This document shows positions 16,919-24,071 of a stretch of DNA of 27,143 bases, in pieces. The DNA is from Pseudomonadota bacterium (lineage in GTDB: Bacteria > Pseudomonadota > Alphaproteobacteria > Sphingomonadales > Sphingomonadaceae). The stretch lies in the NCBI GenBank assembly GCA_023387085.1, contig JAEWIL010000020.1:1-27143 (forward strand). The letters are read 5' to 3'. The position numbers were made by a program, and so were the translations under genes. Every line of letters starts with the position of its first letter. Positions within the stretch are counted from its first letter, which is position 1. A model generated the notes under the pieces. It made no database searches, was not told the DNA's origin, and saw only the letters and a program-made list of their open reading frames with translations.

Positions 16919-17209
16919 CGTCTATCCTCGTTTTATGACGCACGTCCACGCGTCTTCGCACGCCGTGTCGCGCGAGCCATTTCATTCGAAGTCTGTTCAT
17001 GTTGTGGTCTGGCAACGCGGGTCGACGGGGCAAGGTTGCAAGGGCAGCGCCTGTTGGAACCGCAAAATATTGTCGGGATTAATCTAAGTTGAAAATCGGT
17101 TCGTTCGACTCGTCCCGCTGGTCGCGGCGAACGGCAGGCTCTATGTCGTCTGGACGGTGCCGCCCCCGGCAAGGGTCGCGCGACCCTATCCGCTAGCTTG
17201 AGGATCGCC
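16919..17209. other. Divergent promoter region between glycosyltransferase and FAH genes
   Basis: This gap of 291 bp separates genes pointing away from each other, so it must hold promoters for both, but I see no convincing -35/-10 pair. Ribosome sites flank it: GAGGA on the - strand (16925-16929) and on the + strand (17200-17204). The right end holds a perfect 16-bp palindrome (listed separately). No gene is apparent. Confidence 0.5.
17172..17187. promoter_or_regulatory. Perfect 16-bp palindrome upstream of FAH gene
   Basis: AGGGTCGC/GCGACCCT is fully symmetric and ends 22 bp before the ATG at 17210. It may be an operator for a regulator not encoded nearby, or a hairpin in the leader. It does not match the LacI-type or TetR-type motifs elsewhere in the window. 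Confidence 0.35.
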
Positions 17210-17893
17210 ATGAGCCTGAACATCTCCGTTGCCGCGCCGACCGCAGCGATCGCTGGAAGCGTCGACCGCTTCCCGATCCGCCGCATCTTCTGCGTCGGCA
17301 AGAATTACGCCGACCATGCGCGCGAAATGGGCGGGGATCCGACGCGCGAGCCGCCCTTTTTCTTCTCGAAGCCGGCAGATGCGGTGGTCGCGGGAACCGC
17401 CGACATCGCCATGCCGCCGCGCACCGCCAATCTGCATCACGAGATCGAACTGGTCGTCGCGCTCGCCAAGGGCGGCGCGAATATCGCGGTCGCCGCCGCC
17501 ACCGAGTGCATCTTCGGCTACGCCGTCGGCAACGACCTGACGCGCCGCGACCTGCAGGCCGATGCAAAGGCCGGCGGCCGGCCGTGGGATATGGCGAAGG
17601 GGTTCGACCATAGCGCCGTCCTGTCGCCGATCCGCCCGGTTGCCGAGGCCGGCCACCCGGAACAGGCGCGCATCTGGCTGTCGGTCAACGGCGAATCACG
17701 GCAGGACGGCGACATCGCCGACATGATCTGGCCGGTGGCGGATATCATCGCCGAACTGTCGACCTATGTCGAACTCCAGCCCGGCGACCTGATTTACACC
17801 GGGACGCCCGCAGGCGTCGGACCTATCGTCCGGGGCGATCTGGTCGCGGGCGGGATCGACGGGATCGGAACGATCGCCAACCGCTTCCTTTGA
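17210..17893 (+). CDS. Fumarylacetoacetate hydrolase family protein (acylpyruvase / fumarylpyruvate hydrolase-like)
   Basis: This 227-aa enzyme is the size of short FAH proteins such as YcgM/NagK. The family cleaves C-C bonds in 2,4-dioxo acids using Mg2+ or Mn2+. It shows IFCVGKNYADHAREMG near the start, the metal ligands E78 and E80 in HHEIELVV, D109 in VGNDLTRRD, WDMAKGFD, and the terminal IYTGTPAGVGP. ATG 17210 is chosen over TTG 17198 because GAGGA (17200-17204) lies 5 nt before it. It runs convergent with the exporter gene 25 bp away and is probably its own unit. The substrate could be an acylpyruvate or a 2,4-diketo sugar acid; context does not decide. Confidence 0.9.
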   Translation: MSLNISVAAPTAAIAGSVDRFPIRRIFCVGKNYADHAREMGGDPTREPPFFFSKPADAVVAGTADIAMPPRTANLHHEIELVVALAKGGANIAVAAATECIFGYAVGNDLTRRDLQADAKAGGRPWDMAKGFDHSAVLSPIRPVAEAGHPEQARIWLSVNGESRQDGDIADMIWPVADIIAELSTYVELQPGDLIYTGTPAGVGPIVRGDLVAGGIDGIGTIANRFL

Positions 17894-17917
17894 TAGCCTT
17901 GCAGGCTGCGACGAAAG

Positions 17918-19018
17918 TCAAATCACCAGCAGGCTGAACAAGAGCGCCAGTGCAAAGCTCGTTATCGAGGCCACCACGACCGGAATCGCCGCGCGCCAGC
18001 CCATCTCGAGCAACAGGTCCATCCGCGTCCGCATCGCGGTCGCTGTCACGGCAAGGAGCAGCATGGCTTTCGATATTGCGAGCGCGGCGTCGCGTATCGC
18101 GGCGGGAATTTCCACGACGCTGTTCAGCGATACCATCGCGAAGAAAGCGACGATGAACCAGGGGAGGGCAAGGCGGCGCCACAGGCGGGTATCGGCTCCG
18201 CCCTCGGGCCTGATCAACAGCCCGACCAGCGCGACGACAGGGGCGAGCAGCGCGACGCGCGCGAGTTTGACGATCGTCGCGCTTGCGCCCGCGGCGTCGG
18301 AGAAAGCGTAGCCGCCGCCGATCGCCTGCGCCACATCGTGGATCGACGCCCCGATGAGGAAACCGGCCTGCGCATCGCTGAGCCCCAGCCGGCCCGCCAA
18401 TATGGGATAGATCGTCATCGCGAGCGCGCTCGCGAGCGAAATGCCGACCAGCGTCAGCGCGAACTGCGCCTGCGAAAGCCGCTGGCGCCCGATCACGCCA
18501 TAGAGCGCCAGCGCCGCGCTCGCGCCGCAGATCGCCGTCGCGCCGCCAGCGAGCAATCCGCTATAGGGCGATTGCCCCGATAGCCGCGCGCCCAGAATAC
18601 CCGCGCCCATCGTCAGCGTCATGATGACGGCCAGCGCGACGAACGGCACGGGACCGAGAACGGCAATCTGCAGGAAGGTCACCTGAAGCCCGAGCACGAC
18701 AATGCCGAGGCGCAGGAACGTCCTTGATGCGAAATCGAGCCCGCGGTGCGTCGCCTCGTTCGCCGAGATGAAATTGAGCGCCAGCCCGACGAGCAGGCCG
18801 AGCAGGATGATCGGAAAGCCATAATGGTCGGAAAGCCAGGCGGCGGCGGCGGAGGCTGCCGCGCAGGCCGCGAGGCCGGGAAAGAAGCTGCCCTTGGGCG
18901 CCGTCCCGGCCTTCGTCTGCGCGAGATGCAATTCGCCGAACAGGTCGCCGCCGCTCGGCAAATTGTTCCAGTGCGCGTGGCGCATCGAGGTCAGATTGTT
19001 TCTGTCCATCGTTGTCAT
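17918..19018 (-). CDS. YeiH-family putative sulfate/sulfite exporter (UPF0324, COG2855)
   Basis: This 366-aa inner-membrane protein has about ten hydrophobic segments after a polar N-terminal stretch of about 45 residues. Family marks are LLGLLVGLALNF, GGATAICGASAALALYGVI, and the invariant GASIHDVAQAIGGGYAFS. COG2855 proteins occur in organosulfonate-degradation clusters, where they have been proposed to export the sulfate or sulfite released. Here the gene diverges from a LacI regulator and lies 4 kb from an SsuD-like desulfonating oxygenase, which fits that role. The start is uncertain: ATG 19018 lies inside an operator-like sequence, and later Met codons (for example at 19009 and 18985) are possible. 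Transport activity is inferred. Confidence 0.87.
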   Translation of the reverse strand: MTTMDRNNLTSMRHAHWNNLPSGGDLFGELHLAQTKAGTAPKGSFFPGLAACAAASAAAAWLSDHYGFPIILLGLLVGLALNFISANEATHRGLDFASRTFLRLGIVVLGLQVTFLQIAVLGPVPFVALAVIMTLTMGAGILGARLSGQSPYSGLLAGGATAICGASAALALYGVIGRQRLSQAQFALTLVGISLASALAMTIYPILAGRLGLSDAQAGFLIGASIHDVAQAIGGGYAFSDAAGASATIVKLARVALLAPVVALVGLLIRPEGGADTRLWRRLALPWFIVAFFAMVSLNSVVEIPAAIRDAALAISKAMLLLAVTATAMRTRMDLLLEMGWRAAIPVVVASITSFALALLFSLLVI

Positions 19019-19019
19019 A
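19004..19019 (-). promoter_or_regulatory. Degenerate LacI-type site at the exporter start
   Basis: Read on the - strand, TATGACAACGATGGAC shares the 10-mer TATGACAACG with the sites at 20476 and 26720, but its right half is poor (9 of 12 fixed positions of TGACAnCGnTGTCA overall). It overlaps the first ATG of the exporter gene. It could be a weak operator or chance. Confidence 0.3.
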
Positions 19020-19173
19020 TGGTCGCGTCATATCGCGAGGCGGCGGGACCGTGCAAGGCTTCTCTTGCGGTGCACGGCGCGACGCGCCAAAGCGGACAAC
19101 ATGGTCAGCAGGCCAATGGGGAGATCGCAGTGGTGTCGTGGATTTGCCGGCCGGGTCCGGAGCGCCTGCGCGC

Positions 19174-20178
19174 ATGACCAGGGCCACGATCAAGGATGTC
19201 TCGCGCGTCGCGGGGGTGTCGATCAAGACCGTCTCGCGCGTCCTCAACAAGGAACGCTACGTCAGCGACGAGATGCGGGAAAAGGTCGAGGAAGCGGTCG
19301 CGCGCCTCAACTACCACCCCAGCCTGGCCGCGCGGACGCTGGCCGGTAAGCGATCCTTCCAGATCGGGCTGATCCACGACAATCCCAGCCCCTATTATAT
19401 CTTCAATATGCAGGCGGGGGTCGGCCAGCGGTGCCGCGAGGCGAATTTCCGCATGATCATCCAGCCGTGCGATATCAATTCGCCCGGGCTCGTCGACGAT
19501 ATCGGCGCGCTGATCGACCAGGCGCAGCTCGACGGCATCATCATGACCCCGCCGGTCACCGACGTCGGCACCGCGCTCGCCGAATTGTTCCACCGCAAGA
19601 TCCCGGTCGTGCGCGTCCAGCCGGGCACAGATTTGACCGCGACCTCGGCGGTGTACATCGACAATGTCCAGGCGGCCGACGACATGACGGCCTATCTCAT
19701 CTCGCTTGGCCACCGCCGCATCGGCTTCGTGACCGGGCATGGCAATTATTTCGCGAGCGGCCAACGGCTGACAGGATATCGGCAGGCACTCCAGCGGGCG
19801 GGCATCGGCTTCGACGCGGCGCTGGTCTTTCCGGGGCAGTTCGATTTTCAGTCGGGCGCCGCCGCGGCCGAGGCGCTGCTGACGCTTGACCCGCCGCCGA
19901 CCGCGATTTTCGCGAGCAGCGACGACATGGCTGCCGGCGTCCTTGCGGCAGCCCACAGGCTGGGGGTTGCGGTGCCCGATCAATTGTCGGTCGCGGGCTT
20001 CGACGATACCGACCTCGCGCAGGTCGTGTGGCCCTCGCTGACGACGATCCGCCAACCGATCCGCGATCTCGGCTATGCCGCCGCCGACCTGCTGCTTGAA
20101 TTCGGCGAGACGATCGAGCGGCGCCAATTGCCGCACGAACTGATCGTACGCGGATCGACCGCAGCGCCGAAAGGCTGA
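19174..20178 (+). CDS. LacI-family transcriptional regulator
   Basis: This 334-aa repressor-type regulator begins with a LacI helix-turn-helix (MTRATIKDVSRVAGVSIKTV, SRVLN at 20-24), then the hinge region around YHPSLAARTLA. A periplasmic-binding-protein-like sugar domain follows (IGLIHDN, GIIMTPP, HRRIGFVTGH, AIFASSDDMAAGV, LSVAGFDD). ATG 19174 is used because it places the HTH at the very N-terminus as in the family. The frame is open further upstream, but that sequence is the shared intergenic region with the exporter gene. LacI proteins bind CG-centred palindromes; TGACAnCGnTGTCA-type sites occur near three downstream genes. The inducer is probably a sugar or sugar-like compound. Confidence 0.95.
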   Translation: MTRATIKDVSRVAGVSIKTVSRVLNKERYVSDEMREKVEEAVARLNYHPSLAARTLAGKRSFQIGLIHDNPSPYYIFNMQAGVGQRCREANFRMIIQPCDINSPGLVDDIGALIDQAQLDGIIMTPPVTDVGTALAELFHRKIPVVRVQPGTDLTATSAVYIDNVQAADDMTAYLISLGHRRIGFVTGHGNYFASGQRLTGYRQALQRAGIGFDAALVFPGQFDFQSGAAAAEALLTLDPPPTAIFASSDDMAAGVLAAAHRLGVAVPDQLSVAGFDDTDLAQVVWPSLTTIRQPIRDLGYAAADLLLEFGETIERRQLPHELIVRGSTAAPKG

Positions 20179-20190
20179 AAACGACCGTCA

Positions 20191-20319
20191 ATCCTCCCTG
20201 CGGCGAACCGTGGAGAGGGGGACCGCCGAAGGCGGTGGAGGGGCGGCAGCCTCGCGCCAATGGCCCCTCCGTCAGCTCTTCGCGCTGCCGCCTCCCCATC
20301 GCTACGCGACAGGGAGGAT
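20191..20319. repeat. 129-bp element with 10-bp terminal inverted repeats
   Basis: ATCCTCCCTG (20191-20200) and CAGGGAGGAT (20310-20319) are perfect inverted ends. Inside are nested pairs: ACCGCC-GAA-GGCGGT (20222-20236) and GGAGGGGC (20237-20244) with GCCCCTCC (20263-20270). It carries no coding sequence and begins 12 bp after the LacI stop. It looks like a small palindromic repeat unit (REP- or MITE-like) and may also act as a terminator. Confidence 0.65.
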
Positions 20320-20324
20320 CGCAT

Positions 20325-20408
20325 CTTTCATCGTCACCCCGGACCTGATCCGGGGTCCATGACTTCGGCGCTGCTATGGATCCCGGATCAAGCCCGGGAT
20401 GACGAAAG
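20325..20408. repeat. REP-like inverted pair upstream of ACS-type carrier
   Basis: The left arm (from CTTTCATCGTCACCCCGGA, containing CCCCGGACCTGATCCGGGG) and the right arm (containing ATCCCGGATCAAGCCCGGGAT, ending GACGAAAG) are near reverse complements around a short centre. The same core is present at 26596-26669. This unit type is common in sphingomonad intergenic DNA. Confidence 0.65.
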
Positions 20409-20477
20409 AGGGCGAGCGGAACGTCCGCTCCCCACCCCATTCCTGCCGCCCGGAAAAAACGATTGTCCTTTCCGGTA

Positions 20478-20491
20478 TGACAACGTTATCT
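20478..20491. promoter_or_regulatory. Candidate LacI operator before ACS-type carrier
   Basis: TGACAACGTTATCT matches 10 of 12 fixed positions of TGACAnCGnTGTCA with the central CG expected for LacI proteins. It lies 37 bp before the preferred TTG start and about 300 bp after the LacI gene. Confidence 0.55.
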
Positions 20492-20527
20492 CACATGCAC
20501 GACAGAAGGATTCGGGGAGAGACGATC

Positions 20528-21778
20528 TTGGCGCAAATCGCCGATAAACGCCGCTGGCTCGTGGTGGGGCTCGTCTTCATCGCGATCGTCCTCAACTATG
20601 TCGACCGCCAGATTCTCGCGCTGCTGAAGCCGACGCTGCAGGCCGAATTCGACTGGACCGACCGCGATTACAGTCACATGGCATCGGCTTTCCAGTTCGC
20701 CGCGGCGCTCGCTTTCCTCGGCACCGGCTGGTTTATCGACAAGGTCGGGCTGCGCCGCGGGTTCGCGATCGGTGTCGGGGTGTGGAGCCTCGCGGGCATG
20801 GCGCACGCCTTCGCGTCCACCGTGGCGGGCTTCGTCACCTCGCGCGCCGTGCTGGGCGCCGCCGAATCGATCGGCACGCCGGCTGCGGTGAAGACCGCCG
20901 CCACCTATTTCAACGCGAAGGAGCGCAGCTTCGTCCTCGGCCTCGGCGGCATCGCTCCCAACGTCGGCGCGATCCTGACGCCCCTGCTCATCCCGCTGAT
21001 GGCGATGATGTGGGGCTGGCAGGCGACCTTCCTGATTGCGGGCGGGCTCGGGCTCGTCTGGGTCGTCGTCTGGCTGATGGTTCGCATTCCCGAACAGCCG
21101 AACGCCGCGCGCGACGCCGCCGCTCCGAAAATCGCGTGGGCCAGCCTGCTTCGCGACCGCCGCCAATGGGCCGTCATTCTCGGCAAGGCGCTCACCGACC
21201 AGGTCTGGTGGTTCCTGCTCTTCTTCATGCCCGACCTGTTCCACCGCGTTTTCGGGCTGACGCAGGGCACGCTCGGGCTTCCGGTCGCCTTCGTCTATTT
21301 CATGGCGGCATTGGGCGGCATCACCGGCGGCTATCTGCCGTCGTACCTGATGGGCCGCCGCGGCTGGACGGTGAACGCCGCGCGCAAGACGACAATGCTC
21401 ATCTATGCGTTGCTCATCCTGCCCGTGCCCTTGCTCGTCGGGGTCGACAGCGCATGGGTCGCGGCGATGATGCTCGGCCTTGCGCTGTTCGCGCACCAGG
21501 GTTTTTCGACCAATCTCTTCGGCCTCACCACCGATGTCTTTCCGGCGCGGATCGTCGGCTCGGCAATCGGGATCGGCGCCTTTGCCGGCAATCTGTCAGG
21601 CATGGCGATGATCGAGTTCGCGGGCTGGTCGCTCGACACCGGCAGGGGCTATCTGCCGATGATGCTCGTCTGCGCCGTCACCTATCTCGTCGCGCTCGCC
21701 GCGATCCACCTCATCTTGCCGCGTATCGTCGCGGTCGACGAGGAGGAGGATGACGAGGTGCAGGTGCTGGCGCATTGA
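20528..21778 (+). CDS. MFS transporter, ACS / hexuronate-carrier-like
   Basis: This is a twelve-segment inner-membrane carrier. From TTG 20528 it is 416 aa and starts MAQIADKRRW directly before the first membrane helix. The signature LNYVDRQILALLKPTLQAEF and the GFVTSRAVLGAAESIGTPAAV region place it near the anion:cation symporters (ExuT-type), which import sugar acids and other organic anions. The TTG has GGGGAGAG 8 nt upstream. ATGs further upstream (20477, 20495) lie in or beside the operator-like palindrome and are less likely starts. Directly downstream of the LacI gene, it is the best candidate importer for the anionic substrate of this region. A REP-like hairpin follows its stop. Confidence 0.9.
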   Translation: MAQIADKRRWLVVGLVFIAIVLNYVDRQILALLKPTLQAEFDWTDRDYSHMASAFQFAAALAFLGTGWFIDKVGLRRGFAIGVGVWSLAGMAHAFASTVAGFVTSRAVLGAAESIGTPAAVKTAATYFNAKERSFVLGLGGIAPNVGAILTPLLIPLMAMMWGWQATFLIAGGLGLVWVVVWLMVRIPEQPNAARDAAAPKIAWASLLRDRRQWAVILGKALTDQVWWFLLFFMPDLFHRVFGLTQGTLGLPVAFVYFMAALGGITGGYLPSYLMGRRGWTVNAARKTTMLIYALLILPVPLLVGVDSAWVAAMMLGLALFAHQGFSTNLFGLTTDVFPARIVGSAIGIGAFAGNLSGMAMIEFAGWSLDTGRGYLPMMLVCAVTYLVALAAIHLILPRIVAVDEEEDDEVQVLAH

Positions 21779-21807
21779 CGAGCATCCATTTCCTGCTCCC
21801 GAATGGA

Positions 21808-21825
21808 CCCCGGCTTTCGCCGGGG
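21808..21825. terminator. GC hairpin after ACS-type carrier
   Basis: CCCCGGC (21808-21814) and GCCGGGG (21819-21825) form a perfect 7-bp stem with a TTTC loop, 30 bp after the carrier stop. It resembles half of the REP units at 20325 and 26596 and has no clear U-tract. Confidence 0.45.
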
Positions 21826-21894
21826 GACATGACGGGCAACATCTGACGAGCCGCATACGAAACCCGCTTTCCTCATTCTGACTTATGGAGTATA

Positions 21895-21908
21895 TGACAG
21901 CGATGTCA
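21895..21908. promoter_or_regulatory. Candidate LacI operator at aldo/keto reductase start
   Basis: TGACAGCGATGTCA matches all 12 fixed positions of the LacI-type consensus, the best in the window. It overlaps the possible ATG starts at 21894 and 21903, so it either blocks transcription at the start site or the gene begins further in. Confidence 0.6.
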
Positions 21909-22805
21909 GATTTTCTTCCCGCTCCCGCCAATGTGACCCTCGCCGGTCATGAGGTTTCGCCCATCGCCTGGGGCATGTGGCGCTTCGCCGGCGTCGACGT
22001 GGCGACGGCGCGCGCGCGCGTCGAGGCCGCTTTCGAAGCGGGGGTGACCCTGTTCGACACCGCCGACATCTATGGCTGTGACACGCCGGGCGGCTTCGGC
22101 TCGGCCGAGGCTTTGCTCGGCGACGTCTTCGCCGAAGCGCCGGACCTTCGCGGCAAGATGGTGCTCGCCACCAAGGGCGGGATCATCCTCGGCGTGCCCT
22201 ATGACAGCAGCGCCGCCTATCTGGCCTCGGCGATCGACATCTCGTTGAAGCGTTTGCGCACCGATCGTGTCGAGCTGTGGCAGATTCACCGTCCCGACCT
22301 GCTCACCCACCCGCAGGAAATCGCGCGGACGCTCGAGGACGCGCACCGCGCGGGCAAGATCGGCGCGATCGGCGTCTCGAACTTCACCCCGGCCCAGGCC
22401 GCGGCGCTCGCCAAATATCTTCCCGTTCCGGTGGTCAGCCATCAGAGCGAATTTTCACCGCTTCACCTCGCCCCGCTCTTCGACGGCATCTTCGACCAGT
22501 CGATGGCGGAGGGCATGAGCTTCCTCGCCTGGTCGCCACTTGGCGGCGGCCGGCTCGGCGATCCGGCCGACGAGCGCACGCGCGCAGTCGCCGGACTGCT
22601 CGACGCGAAGGCGGCCGAATATGGCGTCTCGCGCGCCGCCGCGACCTACAGCTGGGTGATGGCGCATCCCGCGCGCCCGATCCCGATCGTCGGCACGCAA
22701 AATCCGGACCGGATCAGGGAAATTCCGCAGGCCTTCGCGCCGCGCTGGACGCGCGCCGAATGGTATGCGGTGCTGCAAACATCGATGGGGGAGAATCTGC
22801 CATGA
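21903..22805 (+). CDS. Aldo/keto reductase, YdhF-like
   Basis: This NADPH-dependent (beta/alpha)8-barrel reductase has about 300 aa. The catalytic tetrad is complete: D52 and Y57 in FDTADIYG, K91 in ATKGG, and H129 in QIHRPD. The phosphate-binding end has AWSPLGGGRL and PIVGTQNPDRI. The sequence pattern is closest to YdhF-type enzymes. It overlaps the SsuD-like gene by 4 nt (ATGA), so the two are made together. If that enzyme leaves an aldehyde, as SsuD chemistry does, this enzyme could reduce it. That mirrors SmoB, which reduces 6-oxo-glucose in sulfoquinovose breakdown. The start is uncertain: ATG 21885, 21894 and 21903 and GTG 21933 are all in frame, and the first three crowd a perfect operator-like site. 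Confidence 0.9.
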   Translation: MSDFLPAPANVTLAGHEVSPIAWGMWRFAGVDVATARARVEAAFEAGVTLFDTADIYGCDTPGGFGSAEALLGDVFAEAPDLRGKMVLATKGGIILGVPYDSSAAYLASAIDISLKRLRTDRVELWQIHRPDLLTHPQEIARTLEDAHRAGKIGAIGVSNFTPAQAAALAKYLPVPVVSHQSEFSPLHLAPLFDGIFDQSMAEGMSFLAWSPLGGGRLGDPADERTRAVAGLLDAKAAEYGVSRAAATYSWVMAHPARPIPIVGTQNPDRIREIPQAFAPRWTRAEWYAVLQTSMGENLP

Positions 22806-23869
22806 CCGACCGCACGTGCGAGGTGAGCTGGTTTTCGGCGCTGTGCGACGACGACTATGAATTTCTCGGCGTCCCCGACCCGATGCTCAAATCGAGCTGG
22901 GAGCATTGCCGCGACATCGTGATGCAGGCCGATTCCCTCGGTTTCGATAATATCCTGCTGCCCTCGGGCTATGCGCTCGGCATCGACACCACCGCCTTCG
23001 CCGCAGCGATCGCGACGATGGTGAAGCGCATCCGCCTCTTGATGGCGGTGCGCATCGGCGAAAGCTGGCCGCCGCAGCTCGCGCGCCAGATCGCGACGAT
23101 CGACCAGATCCTCGGCGGCCGCCTGACCGTCAACATCATCTCGTCCGACATGCCCGGCGAGACATTGGACTCCGAACCGCGCTACCGCCGCACGGTCGAG
23201 GCGATGCATATCCTGAAGACCTTGCTCAACGGCGAGGCACTCGACCATGACGGCGAGTTCTGGAAGCTGCAACTCGAGCCCGCGCGCGTCGGCATGGTGT
23301 CGGGCAAGGCGCCGCCGCTCTACTTCGGCGGCCTCTCGCCGGCCGCGCGCGATGCCGCCGCGAAGGGCTGCGACGTCTTCCTGATGTGGCCCGACCGCGA
23401 AGAGGTGGTGAAGGAGATCATCGCCGACATGACCAAGCGCGCCGCCGCTTATGGCCGCACGCTCAAATTCGGCTACCGCGCGCATATGATCGTGCGCGAC
23501 ACCGAAAGCGAAGCGCGCACCGCCGCCGACCGGCTGCTCTCGAAACTCGACGCCGCGAAGGGCGCCGAGATCAAGGCCAAGTCGCTCGATTCGCAGTCGT
23601 TCGGCGTCAACGCACAGGTTGCCTTGCGCGAGGCCGCGTCGGACGACGGCTATGTCGAGGATAATCTCTGGACCGGCGTCGGCCGCGCCCGCTCGGGCTG
23701 CGGCGCCGCGATCGTCGGCGACCCCGATCAGGTGCTCGCGAAGCTGAATCGCTATCAGGACATGGGCATCGAGGCCTTCATCCTCTCGGGCTATCCGCAT
23801 GCGGCAGAGGCCGACCTCTTCGCCCGCCATGTGTTGCCGAAGATGAAGCACGGGCCCCTGGCGGTCTGA
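22802..23869 (+). CDS. SsuD-like FMNH2-dependent sulfonate monooxygenase
   Basis: This 355-aa luciferase-like monooxygenase belongs to the alkanesulfonate monooxygenase branch. Such enzymes use FMNH2 and O2 to split a C-S bond, giving an aldehyde and sulfite. Counterparts of the key SsuD residues are present: W196 (FLMWPD), R226 and H228 (FGYRAHMIVRD), R297 (GVGRARSGCG) and Y331 (ILSGYPH). Further family marks are PPLYFGGLS, DNLWTGVG and GAAIVGDPDQV. The position of SsuD Cys54 holds Leu in LPSGYALGID, which may reflect a different substrate. Its start overlaps the reductase stop by 4 nt. No flavin reductase partner is in the window. SmoC-like action on a sulfosugar is one reading; linear sulfonates are another. 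Confidence 0.9.
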   Translation: MTDRTCEVSWFSALCDDDYEFLGVPDPMLKSSWEHCRDIVMQADSLGFDNILLPSGYALGIDTTAFAAAIATMVKRIRLLMAVRIGESWPPQLARQIATIDQILGGRLTVNIISSDMPGETLDSEPRYRRTVEAMHILKTLLNGEALDHDGEFWKLQLEPARVGMVSGKAPPLYFGGLSPAARDAAAKGCDVFLMWPDREEVVKEIIADMTKRAAAYGRTLKFGYRAHMIVRDTESEARTAADRLLSKLDAAKGAEIKAKSLDSQSFGVNAQVALREAASDDGYVEDNLWTGVGRARSGCGAAIVGDPDQVLAKLNRYQDMGIEAFILSGYPHAAEADLFARHVLPKMKHGPLAV

Positions 23870-23874
23870 CCTGC

Positions 23875-23970
23875 CGTCATTGCGAGCAGCGAAGCGACGC
23901 AGCAATCTCCAGCCATCGGCCTTGCTCGGCTTCGATAGCTGGAGATTGCTTCGCTGCGCTCGCAATGACG
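23875..23970. repeat. Long imperfect palindrome (CGTCATTGCGAG type) between convergent genes
   Basis: CGTCATTGCGAGC...GCAATCTCCAGC on the left is the reverse complement of GCTGGAGATTGC...GCTCGCAATGACG on the right. The left arm carries about eight extra bases (GCGACGCA region). This palindrome type is widespread in alphaproteobacterial intergenic DNA. It starts 5 bp after the monooxygenase stop and probably also ends transcription from both sides. Confidence 0.7.
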
Positions 23971-24071
23971 ATTTGGAGATGCCCCGCCCCCACGGTGAGA
24001 CGTAAGAGAGAGGGGGACGGGGCGAGCGCGCCTAAGCAGAACCCGCCTTGCCCGTCGATTAACCGAAGGTG

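Noticed and set aside
17093..17200. Open stretch reading VAANGRLYVVWTVPPPARV before the FAH gene, resembling the tail of a lost gene
   Set aside because: There is no start codon and no family match, it is only about 35 codons long, and it contains the perfect palindrome. A gene remnant is possible but not supportable.
17894..17917. Short AGCCT-TGC-AGGCT hairpin between convergent FAH and exporter genes
   Set aside because: A 5-bp stem without a U-tract is too weak to call a terminator.
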